Assembly (NCBI RefSeq): GCF_040054535.1
Contig: NC_090794.1
Span: 5,509,001 to 5,573,000 of the forward strand
DNA from: Antennarius striatus
Taxonomy: Eukaryota; Chordata; Actinopteri; Lophiiformes; Antennariidae
Length of the DNA: 64,000 bases
Reading direction: 5' to 3'
Shown here in pieces: positions 28,101 through 39,500 of the stretch (position 1 is the first letter of the stretch; the number at the start of each line of letters is the position of its first letter). The position numbers and the translations under genes are program-made. The notes under the pieces were generated by a model. It did no database searches and was not told the DNA's origin. It saw nothing but the letters and a program-made list of their open reading frames with translations.

Positions 28101-28477
28101 ACCGTTGACAAACACAGATTTCAAAGTTAGTATTCTTACTGGAACAAAGACCTGACTGATTGGAGAGAGCAAGGGTCGTGTATTATCAGGTGAACGTGGC
28201 TAAATATACTGTTTAGGCAAACAAATGATCGAAAAACAACGCATTTCTGGCTATGTTTAGCTCTCTATTTGAGGACAAAACGCTGTCAACATCAATGTTA
28301 ATTGCCCTGTTTTTAGTTACACCGTGCAGCAAGGGGTGTGTGTTACCTGCAGAGGTCCTGGTACCACAGAGTGTTGTCTTCCGCTCCAGTCCGAAATAAC
28401 AAACATCCCAAGCATGTTACAAAGAAAAGCAGCAAATTAGGAGACGCACAAAGATTAAATTTATAACACAAAAACAT
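3210..28477 (-). CDS. igf2r: IGF2R: cation-independent mannose-6-phosphate / IGF2 receptor (whole gene, about 51 coding exons)
   Basis: Type I membrane receptor that carries mannose-6-phosphate-tagged lysosomal hydrolases from the trans-Golgi and cell surface to endosomes; in mammals it also clears IGF2. Exons chained on the minus strand with GT-AG sites total 7,479 nt, or 2,492 residues plus stop, against 2,491 in human. Order: signal peptide, 15 cysteine-rich MRH repeats (recurring YYINVC and CxYxFxW signatures), a fibronectin II module in repeat 13, one membrane span, and a cytoplasmic tail with YKYSKV and a C-terminal acidic dileucine [10 protein letters not shown]. The start is the ATG at 28475-28477, followed by a hydrophobic leader. 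Human has 48 exons; I count 51. A few acceptors are ambiguous by 3-6 nt (exons 9, 16, 45). The gene diverges from ttll2, 2.7 kb away. Exons are itemised in the segment entries. Confidence 0.97.
4279..7033 (-). CDS. igf2r: IGF2R exons 43-47: MRH domains 14-15
   Basis: Exons: 6897-7033, 6602-6719, 5604-5750 (or 5753), 5271-5455, 4279-4465. Exon 45 has a tandem NAG-NAG acceptor, so one serine may be included or skipped. Domain 15 keeps Q (NICQVK), E (LETDEC) and Y (CQYLF), the pattern of a carbohydrate-binding MRH fold. It ends with HTDAVCGLT just outside the membrane. Intron 44 holds a perfect 59-bp duplication flanking an A-run. Confidence 0.94.
5771..5908. repeat. Perfect 59-bp direct duplication flanking a poly-A run, IGF2R intron 44
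   Basis: The stretch 5771-5829 (starting TAGACATGGG, ending TAGGAGTTA) is repeated without change at 5850-5908. The 20-base spacer is an A-run ending in TT. The first copy lies about 20 bases upstream, in transcript sense, of the exon 45 acceptor. Confidence 0.9.
7240..10082 (-). CDS. igf2r: IGF2R exons 36-42: MRH domains 12-13 with fibronectin II module
   Basis: Exons: 10001-10082, 9755-9888, 9296-9439, 9020-9178, 8587-8800, 8116-8268, 7240-7474. Exon 41 (8116-8268) is essentially one fibronectin type II module inserted in domain 13. It shows CVFPF, a paired cysteine in [10 protein letters not shown] and a closing WGFCSD, matching CVFPF/LWCSTTADYD/WGFC of human IGF2R. In mammals this module strengthens IGF2 binding by domain 11. 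Phases fit at every junction. Confidence 0.95.
10858..13859 (-). CDS. igf2r: IGF2R exons 30-35: MRH domains 10-11 (IGF2-site domain in mammals)
   Basis: Exons: 13726-13859, 13400-13596, 12727-12853, 12460-12591, 11201-11360, 10858-10966. Domain 11 runs from [17 protein letters not shown] (exons 32-33) to HTALVCEQP (exon 35). In mammals it binds IGF2 through loops that include an FGQTRIS stretch after a conserved cysteine. Here that stretch reads [12 protein letters not shown], two residues longer and with no obvious counterpart of the key isoleucine. The SPCP turn of the neighbouring loop is kept. Whether this protein binds IGF2 cannot be decided from sequence. Confidence 0.93.
14073..17178 (-). 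CDS. igf2r: IGF2R exons 21-29: MRH domains 7-9
   Basis: Exons: 17077-17178, 16745-16907, 16452-16631, 16143-16289, 15316-15494, 15099-15186, 14770-14970, 14532-14662, 14073-14176. Domain 9, the second high-affinity mannose-6-phosphate site, is spread over exons 27-29. It retains all four ligand residues: Q in SSCQVD, R in HQRST, E in IKETPDC and Y in CTYLF. The CEYVFIWRT segment of domain 8 in exon 26 is almost identical to the mammalian one. Intron 25 (15187-15315) is 129 nt, in frame and free of stops. Confidence 0.94.
15940..15963. repeat. 24-bp perfect palindrome with paired TGACGTC motifs
   Basis: In IGF2R intron 24. Each arm reads CATTGACGTCTA from its outer end, so the site holds two TGACGTC (CRE-like) motifs facing each other. 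The flank (ATGGCAGCCAGTGAG) resembles a sequence I associate with dispersed fish repeats, so a transposon end is the likeliest origin. Confidence 0.7.
17304..20129 (-). CDS. igf2r: IGF2R exons 12-20: MRH domains 4-6
   Basis: Exons: 19986-20129, 19658-19813, 19425-19562, 18682-18832, 18286-18454, 18054-18169, 17785-17944, 17479-17655, 17304-17399. Phases agree across every junction. Domain 5, the weaker site that in mammals prefers GlcNAc-capped phosphodiester glycans, keeps its Q (ACQVG), R (TLRST), E (TEDN) and Y (TYNF). Exon 16 has two possible acceptors (high end 18454, or a few bases lower), both in frame. The start of exon 15 at 18832 was chosen because it follows a good pyrimidine tract and matches the one-base overhang left by exon 14. 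Confidence 0.93.
20354..28477 (-). CDS. igf2r: IGF2R exons 1-11: signal peptide and MRH domains 1-3
   Basis: Exons, high to low: 28347-28477, 27219-27358, 24546-24664, 23177-23275, 22603-22735, 22093-22204, 21764-21872, 21527-21686, 21238-21421 (or 21427), 20853-20956, 20354-20518. Exon 1 encodes a hydrophobic leader (about residues 1-37) then [11 protein letters not shown]. Exon 2 continues with YKWEAIDLD, matching the SYTWEAVD start of human domain 1. Domain 3 is the high-affinity mannose-6-phosphate site. Its four family ligand residues are visible: Q in CQVKK, R in GFQRM, E in AGETDC and Y in CTYYF. Introns 2 and 3 are the longest (2.6 and 1.3 kb). Confidence 0.95.
26434..26660. repeat. 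Diverged tandem duplication of about 110 bp in IGF2R intron 2
   Basis: Two adjacent units share AAATATCAGGAAACTATT and a preceding TCTTGCTG...GAG/GGTT block, followed by similar TTAAATA-rich sequence. The units have drifted by many substitutions and small indels, so the duplication is old. Confidence 0.6.
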
Positions 28478-31235
28478 TTTGAACGTCAAATATGTATATA
28501 CTGTATGGGAAGTTTAACTAAGACGACATGATACAGCAGTCTATCCGCTCTGAACCAAATCAGAAGGAAGTGACTGAGCCACATGACAAGACATCACATG
28601 ACGCTCATGACGAACACAGATGCTGCATTCATGTCCATGCGAAAAAGTGCTCACAATTTTATTTTTATTTTTTTAAAACCAAAAATTAGATTTAGATTTA
28701 AATTTAGATTGAAAATTATTCAAAAAATCCGAAAAAAGCGACCTCGAAAAGTTTGGAAAGCGTTTACAAATAAAATGTGATGAATTGTTAAGAAAATGCA
28801 TGAATAAATAAAAATTCACATGCCACACGCCCCCAATCGGCTGGAAGAGGCTCCAGCACTCCGGAATCCGCGACAGTGGATGAAGCGGTTTGAAGATGAA
28901 AGAAGGAAGATTAAGAAAAGCATTTTAAGAGCAAACATCATATTAGAGCTCATAACAAACATAACTGACTTCAAATTGATGCTAGTTTACGAGTGTTACA
29001 GTATTAGTCATAATTAAATTTACAAAATGTTGACGTCAGAGAAGTTCTATTTAACGTAAATATATGCTTTGATTGAAAAAACCCAAAATAAAGTTGTTGA
29101 TTTCAAAAAATTTCAGTTTGGTCTTAAATATTCTTATGAATACCTGTGTTAAAACAAAACAAAAACAAACAAACAAAAATCACATTTTGACATGTAACAG
29201 GTATTTATTACGTCTTTCATCATTCAATTAACAACCAGATATTTTTTTGGATTAAATATGTCCATTGTCTTACTAAATTGATATGTATCCAGTTTTTACA
29301 ATTACCCTTACCTGTTGTATGGTCTATGGTCCCTGAACGCAGCATACCTTACAGGATGCAGTCAGGCAAATAAGAGACTGTGGGTTGTGGAACATTTATT
29401 TTATAATTTATTGTCCACCGTGTTGTACCTTTTCATGATCGTTTTACAAGTAGAGTTTGTTAAGATCCATGAAGTTACTCCTTGGGGCAAAATTATTCAT
29501 GTTATAGAGCCCCGCATGTGATGTGTTGCGTCCCCTAGTGGTCACAATGCACAGTGAAGTTATTTTCCCTAGCGTATATCACATTTCGTTATTTTCGATT
29601 AATTCTGGAGTTTTGACACTTTTTCCTCCTTTGCCCTACTGTACATTAATTAAAATCATTATTGAGTGCATTCTTATTTTCTTTACCACTCTGATGCGTG
29701 ACCGATGGAGTGTAGATGAGACCTAACTAACTTGATTAATCTGGTCAACAAATATTTATGCAGACTTTGAGCCTGCTGTTACCAATAAAATTTTTGCCAC
29801 ATAAGAGAAGAAGGGAAGAAGGCATACAGTATCATCACTTCTATATATGACCATTGTTTTGTGGCTGGTAAACATGCTTGAACACACATCCAGCATTTAC
29901 AAACATGATCATTCATCTGGAAACATATTTGTGGTCACTGATCACAATATATTTACTATGTTTTGAGCCAGCCTTTGATTTCAACAGACTATGGTTACAA
30001 GCAATGACTCACAATACACACTGATATTTGATGGAGTTTAAAATATAAAATGTTTCATGTTGGATTTAATTTACATTTTGTCTGTATCATTTTAAGACCA
30101 TGCACATTAATTCAGAGTAGTTTCAGTCTATGAGATGGATTTCTCAAGGAACACAACTGTTGTGCCAAAGACAGCACCTATGAAACATACATCAATTGCT
30201 TATTTGCACATGATATTCAGTGTTGTGTTGCACTGAGGTGTTTCAATACAAATTGGAAAGACAGAAATCATAAACACATCTTAAGAAAATAAAGTCCTGT
30301 ACAAATTGAACCACGATCCAAAGAGTTTTGCCTGTACTGCATTCCTAACATCTCTGGTCACCATGATGTTTTATATACTGTACTGTACTTTTTTATATAT
30401 ACTTTAGCTGTTAAGACGGAATCTTATACCAGTCCTCACATGCCTACCGTAGTTAATCAGACAACAGCATGCCTGTAACAATACTAATGTAACTAGAGCC
30501 ATTCAATCATGTCATAATCATGTCGCAACACAATCACAAGTATTGTTCTGTAAAACAGATGCTTCTCGTACTAAAACCTGTCTGACTTCCTATAATCTGA
30601 TTTGGTATGTGAGTCCATTTGAGTCTGTAGGAGGAGCTAAGAGAACAGACTGCTGCTCTCTACAGTATGCAAGAGTCTGAAGGAACCACTCTCACCGTCT
30701 GTCATTTACCTGACAGATACTCAGACCATTAGGAAATGTGACTTCAGCACTCCAAGGTAAGACAGATCATACCATTCCAGTTAAGCAATTTTCTATATTC
30801 TACAGTTTATGGAGCATTTATATTAAAATCCTGGATAATTCATTTCCAGGTACGATTCAAATTTATATCTCAAAAAGGTCACATTGTACATGTTTCTTCT
30901 TTAATTATGATAGAATGTAGTTTGGAAAAGTCTATTTTCCTGCTTTCATACGGATATCTTTCAGTAACACATGTCTGGAACACTGAAATTCAAATGTGAT
31001 CCGTCTGTCTGTGAAGGGGAGAACAGGAAGAGTCATGGTTTTTTTGGGTCTGCTTTACTTTCCATGGAAATACAGTAGTATGAGACCAGAGGAACTGTTA
31101 AACTGTATAATAGTAAATTACGCAAAAGAAAACATTTTTTCTACTTTCATTTTTGGGTTAGTCAGACAACTCCACAACCTATAGGACATAAAGTTCTTAT
31201 AAAGCCTGTATCTGCACTACAGTATAGAATGCTGT
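28478..31235. other. Divergent intergenic region between igf2r and ttll2
   Basis: AT-rich with no coding gene found. It must hold the igf2r promoter just above 28477 and the ttll2 promoter. A LINE-tail fragment lies at 28820-28900. A possible non-coding 5' exon of ttll2 ends at 30756 with a good donor (CCAAG|GTAAGAC). No strong CpG island is visible beside igf2r. Confidence 0.6.
28820..28900 (+). mobile_element. LINE 3'-tail fragment (teleost dispersed repeat)
   Basis: Contains GGAAGAGGCTCCAGCACTCC followed by GTGGATGAAGCGG and a GAAGATGAAAG run. This is the degraded form of the common fish LINE 3' end (GGCTCCAGC..., ATAAGCGG, then GATGG repeats). Only the tail is present. Confidence 0.6.
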
Positions 31236-33918
31236 ATGGCTGCGTCCCTGGTGTTCAGACTCCATAACAGAGGTCCAAAGCTGGTAAAGGAGGTGCTCCT
31301 GGAGCGTGGATGGGTGGAATATGATGAAGACAAACGAGAGGAGGACGACTGGAATCTTTACTGGCGTGTCTCTGCATTTCACAACTCAGAGTATCATAAC
31401 CTGTTGCCATGGCAGCGTTTCAACCACCATCCCAAAACAGCTGGAATCACACGCAAGGTGATGATCCGATGATTTTGTCATTACAGAGTTATTGTTATTA
31501 AAGTGTTATTACTACTCTTTTCAGTATTTAATTCAGCTTTTAAAGCTTTCAAACACTGCTAAAAGGGATTTTTATTCATGCAAAATCACAACATTTTATC
31601 ATTAGGGCCTCTGATATAATGATCAATTACTGTATATTACTTATTATATTACTAAAAAGCTGCATCTATAAGTTGCATATTTAAATAGATCAGTAAATTA
31701 GTCCGAATGCCCTCAAATAAGTCTGTCTCCATCAAAATTAGTCATTTTTATGTCAATGTTTGTGGAAACTTCTGCCAGCGTAGAAGATAACAGGTACATG
31801 TTGTGGATGCACTTATTGTGTCTAGGTAAAGAGAATTAGCAGGTATAAAACTTAACCAATAAAACCAAAGTCTCAGAATTTTAGGATGAGAAATAAGCAT
31901 AGAGAATAGTTTTGTTTGCTATTTGCTTGATTGGTTGCTTGTTTTTTTGTTTGTTTGCTTGTTTGTTTATACACTGATGATCAAACTGTAATAGAAAGCC
32001 TTGTACTTCTTTTGGAAGGATCACTTAGCACGTAACCTGAGGAGAATGAGAGCCACATTCGGTTCAGCCCTCTATGACTTCAGTCCCACCGTCTTCATCC
32101 TCCCCAACGATTACATCCGCTTCCTGGCTGAATACAACAGACTGCGTCTGATGAGAGGATTGTCAGTCTACTGGATCTGTAAGCCTGTAGATCTCTCCAG
32201 AGGCAGAGGGATCTTCGTCTTCGAGGATATTAAGGATCTGATCTACGACTGCTCCGTAATCGTTCAGAGATACATCAGTAACCCTCTCTTGATCTCTGGA
32301 TACAAGTTTGACCTGAGGATCTATGTCTGCGTGAAGAGCTTCCATCCACTAACTGTATACATTCATCAAGAAGGGCTTGTGCGTTTTGCCACAGAGAAAT
32401 ACAATCTGTCATCCCTCCATAATCTGTACTCTCATCTCACCAACACCAGCATCAATAAATTTGGTCCATTCTACAAGACAAAAAAAGAGAGAGTGGGCCA
32501 AGGATGCAAGTGGACCTTGAGCGAGTTCAGGCATTTTCTCCACAGCCAAGACATTGGTGATGTTTTTTTGTGGCAGAAGATCAACAACATTGTCACCCTG
32601 ACCCTTTTAACCATTGCTCCGTCAGTCCCCTCCTGTCCAAACTGTGTAGAGCTGTTTGGTTTTGATATACTCATTGATAACAAGTTTAAACCTTGGCTTC
32701 TGGAGGTCAACTACAGCCCTGCGTTGAATATGGACTGCCAAGTAGATATTACAGTCAAAAAAGGGCTAATCAGCGATCTGATTGATGTAATGAACTATAC
32801 ATTGGCAGACAGCTTAAGGGAGAGAGCATATGAGAGGAAACAGCACAAACAACCTCATTTCCTTGCTAAATACTCTTCACATGTTAAATCTCCACTCTCC
32901 AAGTTTAAAGAAACTACATCCCAGAAGCAAAGGAGTGGCAGCCAATCCTCACAAGCTCAGACACTCATGCTGCTAAAACATCTTTGCCAGCCTGTAAAGG
33001 TGAACCGAAAAGAGTCCAGACCACATGCTTTTATCGCTGAGTACCAAAGAAACCTTCCGCCTGTTGACTCAAATGACATATATAAAGGCAGGCCAAAAAA
33101 AATTAACACCACAGCCGCAAACACCCACAAACAAAAGACCCTAAACCTGATACTCAGCTCACATTCAAGGACAAATGAGTCAGAAGTAAACAAACAGAGA
33201 TGTCTAGGTCTTGCACCGTGGTTGGAGGACGTCAGGATTCTTCACGTGTCTGATGTTACACGCCTGGGCGACACCGAAACAGAAGCTGACACGGAGCTGT
33301 CAGGAGGGAGAGGCGTTTCCTCCTCGATACATGATATGTCCCCGAGGGTGCTGGGTTCCAGGCTATCTGCTCATAAGCTCCCAAACATTCACAGGTTTGT
33401 TTTCTCTGAACAGAAGTAACATATTACATAATAAAACTGACTCAAAGTAATAGTGAAGTCTTTAGCTTTAGTTACATGACATACTGTATTTCTGAAAGGT
33501 ATGCACCAAGTTAACATCTGCTACCATGTGGCGATTTTGTTATTTTAATGCTATTATTTTAAGCTGAACTAAAGTTTTGTGATTGTCCAGCAGGTCTAAT
33601 CACAAGCCGGTGAGGATTCCCCCAGAGAGAAGCATAGCACCAAATGTACATCATATTCCTCCACCCAGAGTTGGGGATTTCATTCGGACTTTCCCTTTTA
33701 ATTTGGCCACTCTGAGGGCCTCACAGCATAAACTGGAAATTAAAACAGTCGTTCAAGAGCTTCACAAGCTGACTGCTCAGTTGGCCACGATGGATAAGAA
33801 GTTGTGGGGAAAAGAGAAGGAGGGCAAGAAGAACAAAGTTGATGAAGAAGACTTTGATGCTCTGTTGTGGGGGCTGAAGGATACCCCACTGCTCAGTCAC
33901 TTCCTAAAACCCAGTTAA
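31236..33918 (+). CDS. ttll2: TTLL2: tubulin tyrosine ligase-like 2 (polyglutamylase family)
   Basis: Three coding exons: 31236-31457, 32019-33394, 33594-33918. They total 1,923 nt, or 640 residues (human TTLL2: 592). The TTLL domain fills exon 1 and most of exon 2. LVFRLHN and ERGWVEYD in exon 1 match the human N-terminus (LVFRLHE, ERGWNKFD). Exon 2 has the ATP-grasp signatures WICKPVDLSRGRGI, YISNPLLISGYKFDLR, HLTNTSINK and DILIDNKFKPWLLEVNYSP, with the metal-binding E and N in LLEVNYSP. Exon 3 ends in a segment (FPFNLATLRAS, VVQELHKLT) matching the human C-terminus FPFNEATLGAS / IIQELQKL, which supports the third exon. Family members add glutamates to tubulin tails in cilia and flagella; the substrate preference of TTLL2 is not readable here. 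The gene converges on the SLC22 gene. Confidence 0.95.
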
Positions 33919-34256
33919 GAGTGGCACCTTTCTACTTTTTCCTCTCGTCTTGCCACTGATCAACATTTCCCAAAAGTTAAGTAGCATACAGCATGATGAA
34001 ATTATTACAAATATATTTATTTCAATTTCAGTATATTTTCTCCCATTGAAGCAGACATAATTTAATGGAGCAAACAGTTAAACTGAGAGTATGAAATCAG
34101 GGTTGGGGATTGACATATCTGGCTCAGACAACCTATCGACTTGCATTGCATGACCACGCAATGAGGTCAGACGGTGCTTTGACACCACCTTTTGTCTGTT
34201 CTCATAAATTATTGTCAGGGTGCTTAAAGAACACTTATCAGTGTAATCCAAACCTG

Positions 34257-34262
34257 AATAAA
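34257..34262 (+). terminator. Candidate polyadenylation signal for TTLL2
   Basis: AATAAA 339 nt after the ttll2 stop, the first canonical hexamer I see on the plus strand. Confidence 0.4.
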
Positions 34263-35371
34263 GGAGCACTCTGGAATTTCTGTCAGCAAAATAAGGAGCA
34301 ATCAAAAATATACATCTAAGGTAAGTCAGGCTGAGAATTGAAACACCTTTCATCATTCGCTGCTCTCCTCTTTGTCCCCAGTAGTTCTCTCTCATGAAAG
34401 GAGGACCAAAGGCAGTAGTGCAGCACGGCTTCATTTAATACAAAAACTGAACTGGAATTACGGCATCACAAAAGTGTTTAAATTCTTTCTGGTTTTGCTT
34501 GTCTTCATCATACAGTGATGTTCTGTATAAAGAACACAACTGCTTCAGAATGGATTTCTACATCTCTGTACCCTTTGTGAATCAACCAAAGCATTATTAA
34601 ATTAGGGAGTTCCTCTCTCTAATTCAAGGCAGAACTTTTCTTTTTCAAGGAACGTTTTTTGTTTGGCAGTATGACATGAAAATTTCTTAGCCTTATGGAT
34701 CGACAGAATGAATCACATCTTAGTTGGCAATAAAATACACACATTAACTTCTTGTCAAGATTTCTCCTGTGAAATTCTCATATCCATCCTACATCCTAGT
34801 GAGATTTTAATTTAGCAGAACATAAAGACATATTTATCACACAAAAAGAAGCAAAACAGTTCTTACTACAAAAACATGAGTCCCAAACTTCAGTACTGAA
34901 AAATTTCTTTATAATGCAGTGTTTATGAATGTATCAGCATAATAATTTCATAGACATCAAAAAAGACAACATGAAAAAACACTATAATGACACTGGTTAA
35001 GTTGTATTTCAAGTACTCTATACAGTACGTTAATACCTGCAATAAAAGACGTTGTAGTCACCATCCACCAACGGGTGTCAGCATTTCTTATGCTGCACCT
35101 GCTATTGTTGTTATTACATCCCACTTCAAAGCGGTGATGTATTGTAATTGTCAGTGTTGGTGTGTTAGTCTGTTCGTCTGTCAATCAGTCCGTTTGTCCA
35201 CTAAATATCTTCGCAACTGTTGCAGATAGAAAGATGAAACAAAAAGCAGATTACTCTGGCGGGAAAGGGGATGAAAATGAGATGATGACCTTGACCTCGA
35301 GAAAACTAAGTCAAGGTCAAATTTCAACTTTTGTACACTAAGGAACCAGATAAAATAGAAAGACGAGGTTA

Positions 35372-35463
35372 AAGGCCAGTGTGAGTGAGACCATAGATCA
35401 AAGCTACTGCTTTGATCTACCTATGCACTAGCTTCGATCTATGGTCTTACTCACACTGGCCTT
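35372..35463. repeat. Imperfect inverted repeat with a second hairpin nested at its centre
   Basis: Outer arms 35372-35405 and 35430-35463 are 34 nt each and complementary except at two positions, with a 24-nt loop. The loop side also allows an alternative perfect 11-bp stem, TAGATCAAAGC (35394-35404) with GCTTTGATCTA (35409-35419), around a 4-nt loop. The two folds compete. It could be a MITE core, a hairpin RNA source, or a local inversion-duplication. Confidence 0.85.
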
Positions 35464-36543
35464 CTACATACAGTATGCACTAGTCTATGCACTACCCTAC
35501 TCTGAAAGTAGGTCAGGGTAAGTCGCGGGATGTTGCAGTCACTGACTGCCTTGTTCTTTTCTGTAAACATACATCAGCTCATCAGACCACAAAGTGCTGG
35601 GTTCACATATGAGTCATTTTTACAATCAAAGATAGAAAAGAGGAAACGTCACCAAAATAATTACTCATTTTCAGCGGGTGAAAAGCAACATTTACATTTA
35701 TAGATTTTAGATATACAGTACTGTAGTATACAAATATGCACATTAACTCCTCGTAGGTGTTTAGTTATTATATTATTAGAATTTGTATGTTTTATTTCTA
35801 TAGTTTAGGATTTTACATTGAGAATATGCAACATTATCATAGATATGCTGTATAGAAAAAGCACCACGTCTGTTTAATGCTCACATATATCTTCACTCTA
35901 GAGTTATTTTGTTCCACTGTCAGAAGTAAGCCAATCAATGAATACCAAACAACAAATGTAAATAGGCATGAATTTTTACAAAAAATAATGTAATAGTATA
36001 CACACTTGGAAGTAAACTTTATGAAGTACACATACTTTACATTTTTATATTGCTTTAGCGCCCCCATGTGGACAAAAGTGGTGGTGTTTTTTGAAATTGA
36101 ATTTACATCTCCCGGGTGGTATCATCTGCACAGACAAGGCTCAGTAACAATGTTACAAAATGTTGCTTTCTATTAACGTGTTGACCACTGTGTCCCTCAT
36201 CTACATATTTATGTATCAGTAGCAGCATAATTTACTGAAATGGCATGTATTTGCCTTGGGAACGGTACTATAGGTTCTGCTGATGTTCATAAGTCCACCC
36301 GGGTGCTGTCAGCACATTGGCTTCAAACTGCTATTCTTCTCACTGAGAAAAAGATGCAAAATGAATGAATGAATAAACAAATATATGAATGAATAAATCA
36401 ATACATGTCATTTATCTCTGCTGAGAGAATCACTAAGGTCACTTCGCAAGAGTTTGAAAAAACACTTTTTTAATTTTATCTTCATCTACTTAACTCTTTT
36501 GACAAAAAATTAATCAAAAAGTCTATGTGTCAAACCTGAGGTT

Positions 36544-39500
36544 TCATCCCTCCACATCTTCAATGGTGTCAGGCAGGGCCTTGTTGGCTGTGTCAGGCAG
36601 CAGCAGGGTGAGGACAGAGCCCAGTAGAGGGCACAGGCCACACAGAAGCATTGGAACATGAGGGCTGAAGCTCTTCAGAAAGTACAGCATGGGAGCCAGG
36701 ACCCCTCCGGTCCGGGCACACATGGAGCCGATACCAATCCCATTTTGCCTGCGGGTGATAGAATGGTCAGGAAACACATGATATACATGTCATGTCAGCT
36801 AACTGTGCTAAAACTAGCTAGAAAATAATGCAGCGTTATTTACCAACATAGAATCATCATTAAAAGGTGTAAATAAAATTAATAATATACATTATTATTA
36901 CTACAGTGATGTGTTTCTGCGATGGAGCCTCATGTCATAGTGTCACGGTGTTTTTCTGTGGGAGTTTGACTGTGGGAGCTCAGCACTGATGGGAGGGTTC
37001 AGTGTTCCACTGGGAGGGTTATGATCCTTGAAGAAACCAATAATGTAATAACAGCTGATATCATAATAAATTTGCCCGTTTTTTAAATGTAGTAGGCCAG
37101 TAATGTAAGAACTGGCCAATAATGTAACAAAAGTCCTGAACCTATAATGTAATAACTTTTGGTTTATAACGTAATAATTAGAGGTTATGATTAGGGTTAG
37201 AAATAAATTATTACATTACTAGCCTTACGTTAATGGCTCAGGACTTTTACTACGTTACTGGCCAGTTATTATGTTGTTGGCTTATAACATTTCAAAAACA
37301 GGCAATTTATTGGGTTATCGGCTGTTATTACGTTATTGGCTGTTATTACGTTACCGGTTTTCACAGCCCTTTAATGATTTTTGAAGGACAAAAAAAAAAA
37401 TATTGACTGATATTGTTTGTTTTAACATCGTCAAATGTTGTTTACAGGGTGAACAAATTGTGATGTACAAAGGTAGCGAAACACTCACCTGATCACAGTC
37501 GGAAACACCTCAGCTGAGTAGACATAAATGATAGAAAGAGAAGCCGTGATCCCAAACTTCCCGGTCATGGCTAATGCAGTTTTAATGAGAGTCTGATCTA
37601 TAAGAGATGCCGGAGATGAGTGAGAGGTCAACCTTCGGAAAGAGAGGAAACATGGTAAGGGGATGAGACCTTTCATACCACTGGGGATAAAGACAGTCAG
37701 CAGGCAGGCCACCCCACCCACAGCCAGGAAGGCTATTTGGGAGAACTTCCTGGAGCGGTTGATGGTGAACAGGATGATGGTGCGAGCAGGCATCTCCACC
37801 AGGCCAAAGATCATTTGGGTCAGATAGATGTTCATTCCAAAGGAAGAAATGTTGAGAGATAGCCCATAGTACACAAGCACATTGGCAAACCTGAGATGGA
37901 TGGAGAGAAGTGGAAGCATAGCATCATTAGAAAAGAGATAAATTTAAGCAACGAGTCTCAAAAGAGATGAGGATGCATTTCATGTTGAGGTTGAGGCTTG
38001 AAACTTCTGTAAAATGCAAAGGTAACATTTGTACTCACCAGAGATAAAAAATGATCAAAGATCTCTTCCTCATTTTCGGCGTTCGAACAAGGTCTATAAA
38101 TGAGTGCTTTTTCTTCTCCTCTGGCTTCTCTTCACTGTTGCAGGTCTGGTGAGTCAGAGATGTTGCAGTCAGGGTCAAAAGTGGCAAAATGTAAACAAGC
38201 AAATGAAATAAATAGTTGATATTAGAGTGATAATGAGTGATAATTTCATCCTTGAATTGCCACCTTATCGTGGTGGGGGAGTTTGAGTGACTAATGATTC
38301 TAGGAGGAATGTTATCAGGGGCTTTATGCTTCCGGTAGGGTCTCCCATGGTAAACAGGTCCTAGGTAACAGGTCAAAATAAAAGCTGTCCAAAAACAACA
38401 ATGAAGATAAGTAAACCCAGGACCATTACGTCACCCAGTATGGCACAACTGGGGCAGCCAACGGGATCCCGACTCAGATTTGGGGCTCACAGATTTCAGT
38501 GCCTGGTGGCTAGGCCTCTATCCATGGGTTAGAGTTCGAGGGAGTTTGCCCATCTAGGCCATATGTGCTTTGTGGATCTGGAGAAGTCATTTGACTGTAT
38601 CCCTCATGGTATCTTGTGGGGAGTGGAAGCTGGAGCTTGATTCACATTGCTGGCCGTAAGTCAGACCTGTTCCACGTGCATGTTGAACATCGACATGACT
38701 GCTCTGTATCACTGGTCCTGCTCAAAATCTTTATGGAAAGAATTTCTAGGCACAGCCAGGGGCTGAAGGGAGTTCAGTTTTGGGCCTAAAGGATTTCATC
38801 TCTGCTTTTTGCAGATGATGTTGTCCTGTTGGCTTTGTCAAACCTGGACTTTCAGCGGGCACTGAGGTGGTTTGTAGCTGAGTATGATGCGAGTGGGATT
38901 AGGATCAGCACCTCTGGAAAAAGATGTTCTGGTCTCTCCGGGTCATTGAGAAGTCTTTGTCACAAGTGCAGGAGTTCAAGTATCTTGGGGTCTTGTTCGC
39001 GAGTGAGGGAAGGACGGAACATGAGAGTGACAAATGGTCTGGTGCAACAACTGCAGTGATGCAGTCGTATAGGTTAGTTGTTGTGAAGAAGGAGCTGGGT
39101 CGAACGATTGCTCTTGATTTATCTATGTTCGTCGTCTTACCTATGGTCATGAGTTTGGAGTCATGACCGAAAGGACAAGATCCCATATACATGTGGTCAA
39201 AAAGATTTTCCTCCGTAGAGTGACAGGGCACACCCTCAGAGATATGGTCAGCAGCTCGATCACTAGGGAGGAACTCGGAGCAGAGCTGCTGCTCCTCCAT
39301 ATTGAGTGGAGTCAGCTGAGGTGTCTCGGGCATCTGTTTCGGATGCCTCCTGGACGCCTCCATGGAGTGATGGAGAAAAGTATCGGCATCCCAGCTCAAA
39401 TTGTGGCCTCTGTGACCCAGCTCCGGATAAGCAGTTGAAGATGGATGGATGAATGGATAGATGAGTGATCATTTCAGATTGATGTGCAGCCTGATAATAG

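Larger units (their letters stand above)
33919..36543. other. Convergent intergenic region between ttll2 and the SLC22 gene
   Basis: Holds the 3' UTRs of both genes and no recognisable gene. Notable contents are a nested hairpin at 35372-35463 and a degenerate ATGA microsatellite near 36360-36405. Confidence 0.6.

Noticed and set aside
30650-30756. Non-coding first exon of TTLL2
   Set aside because: Only a good donor sequence supports it; no transcript evidence or clear promoter, so it is mentioned but not annotated.
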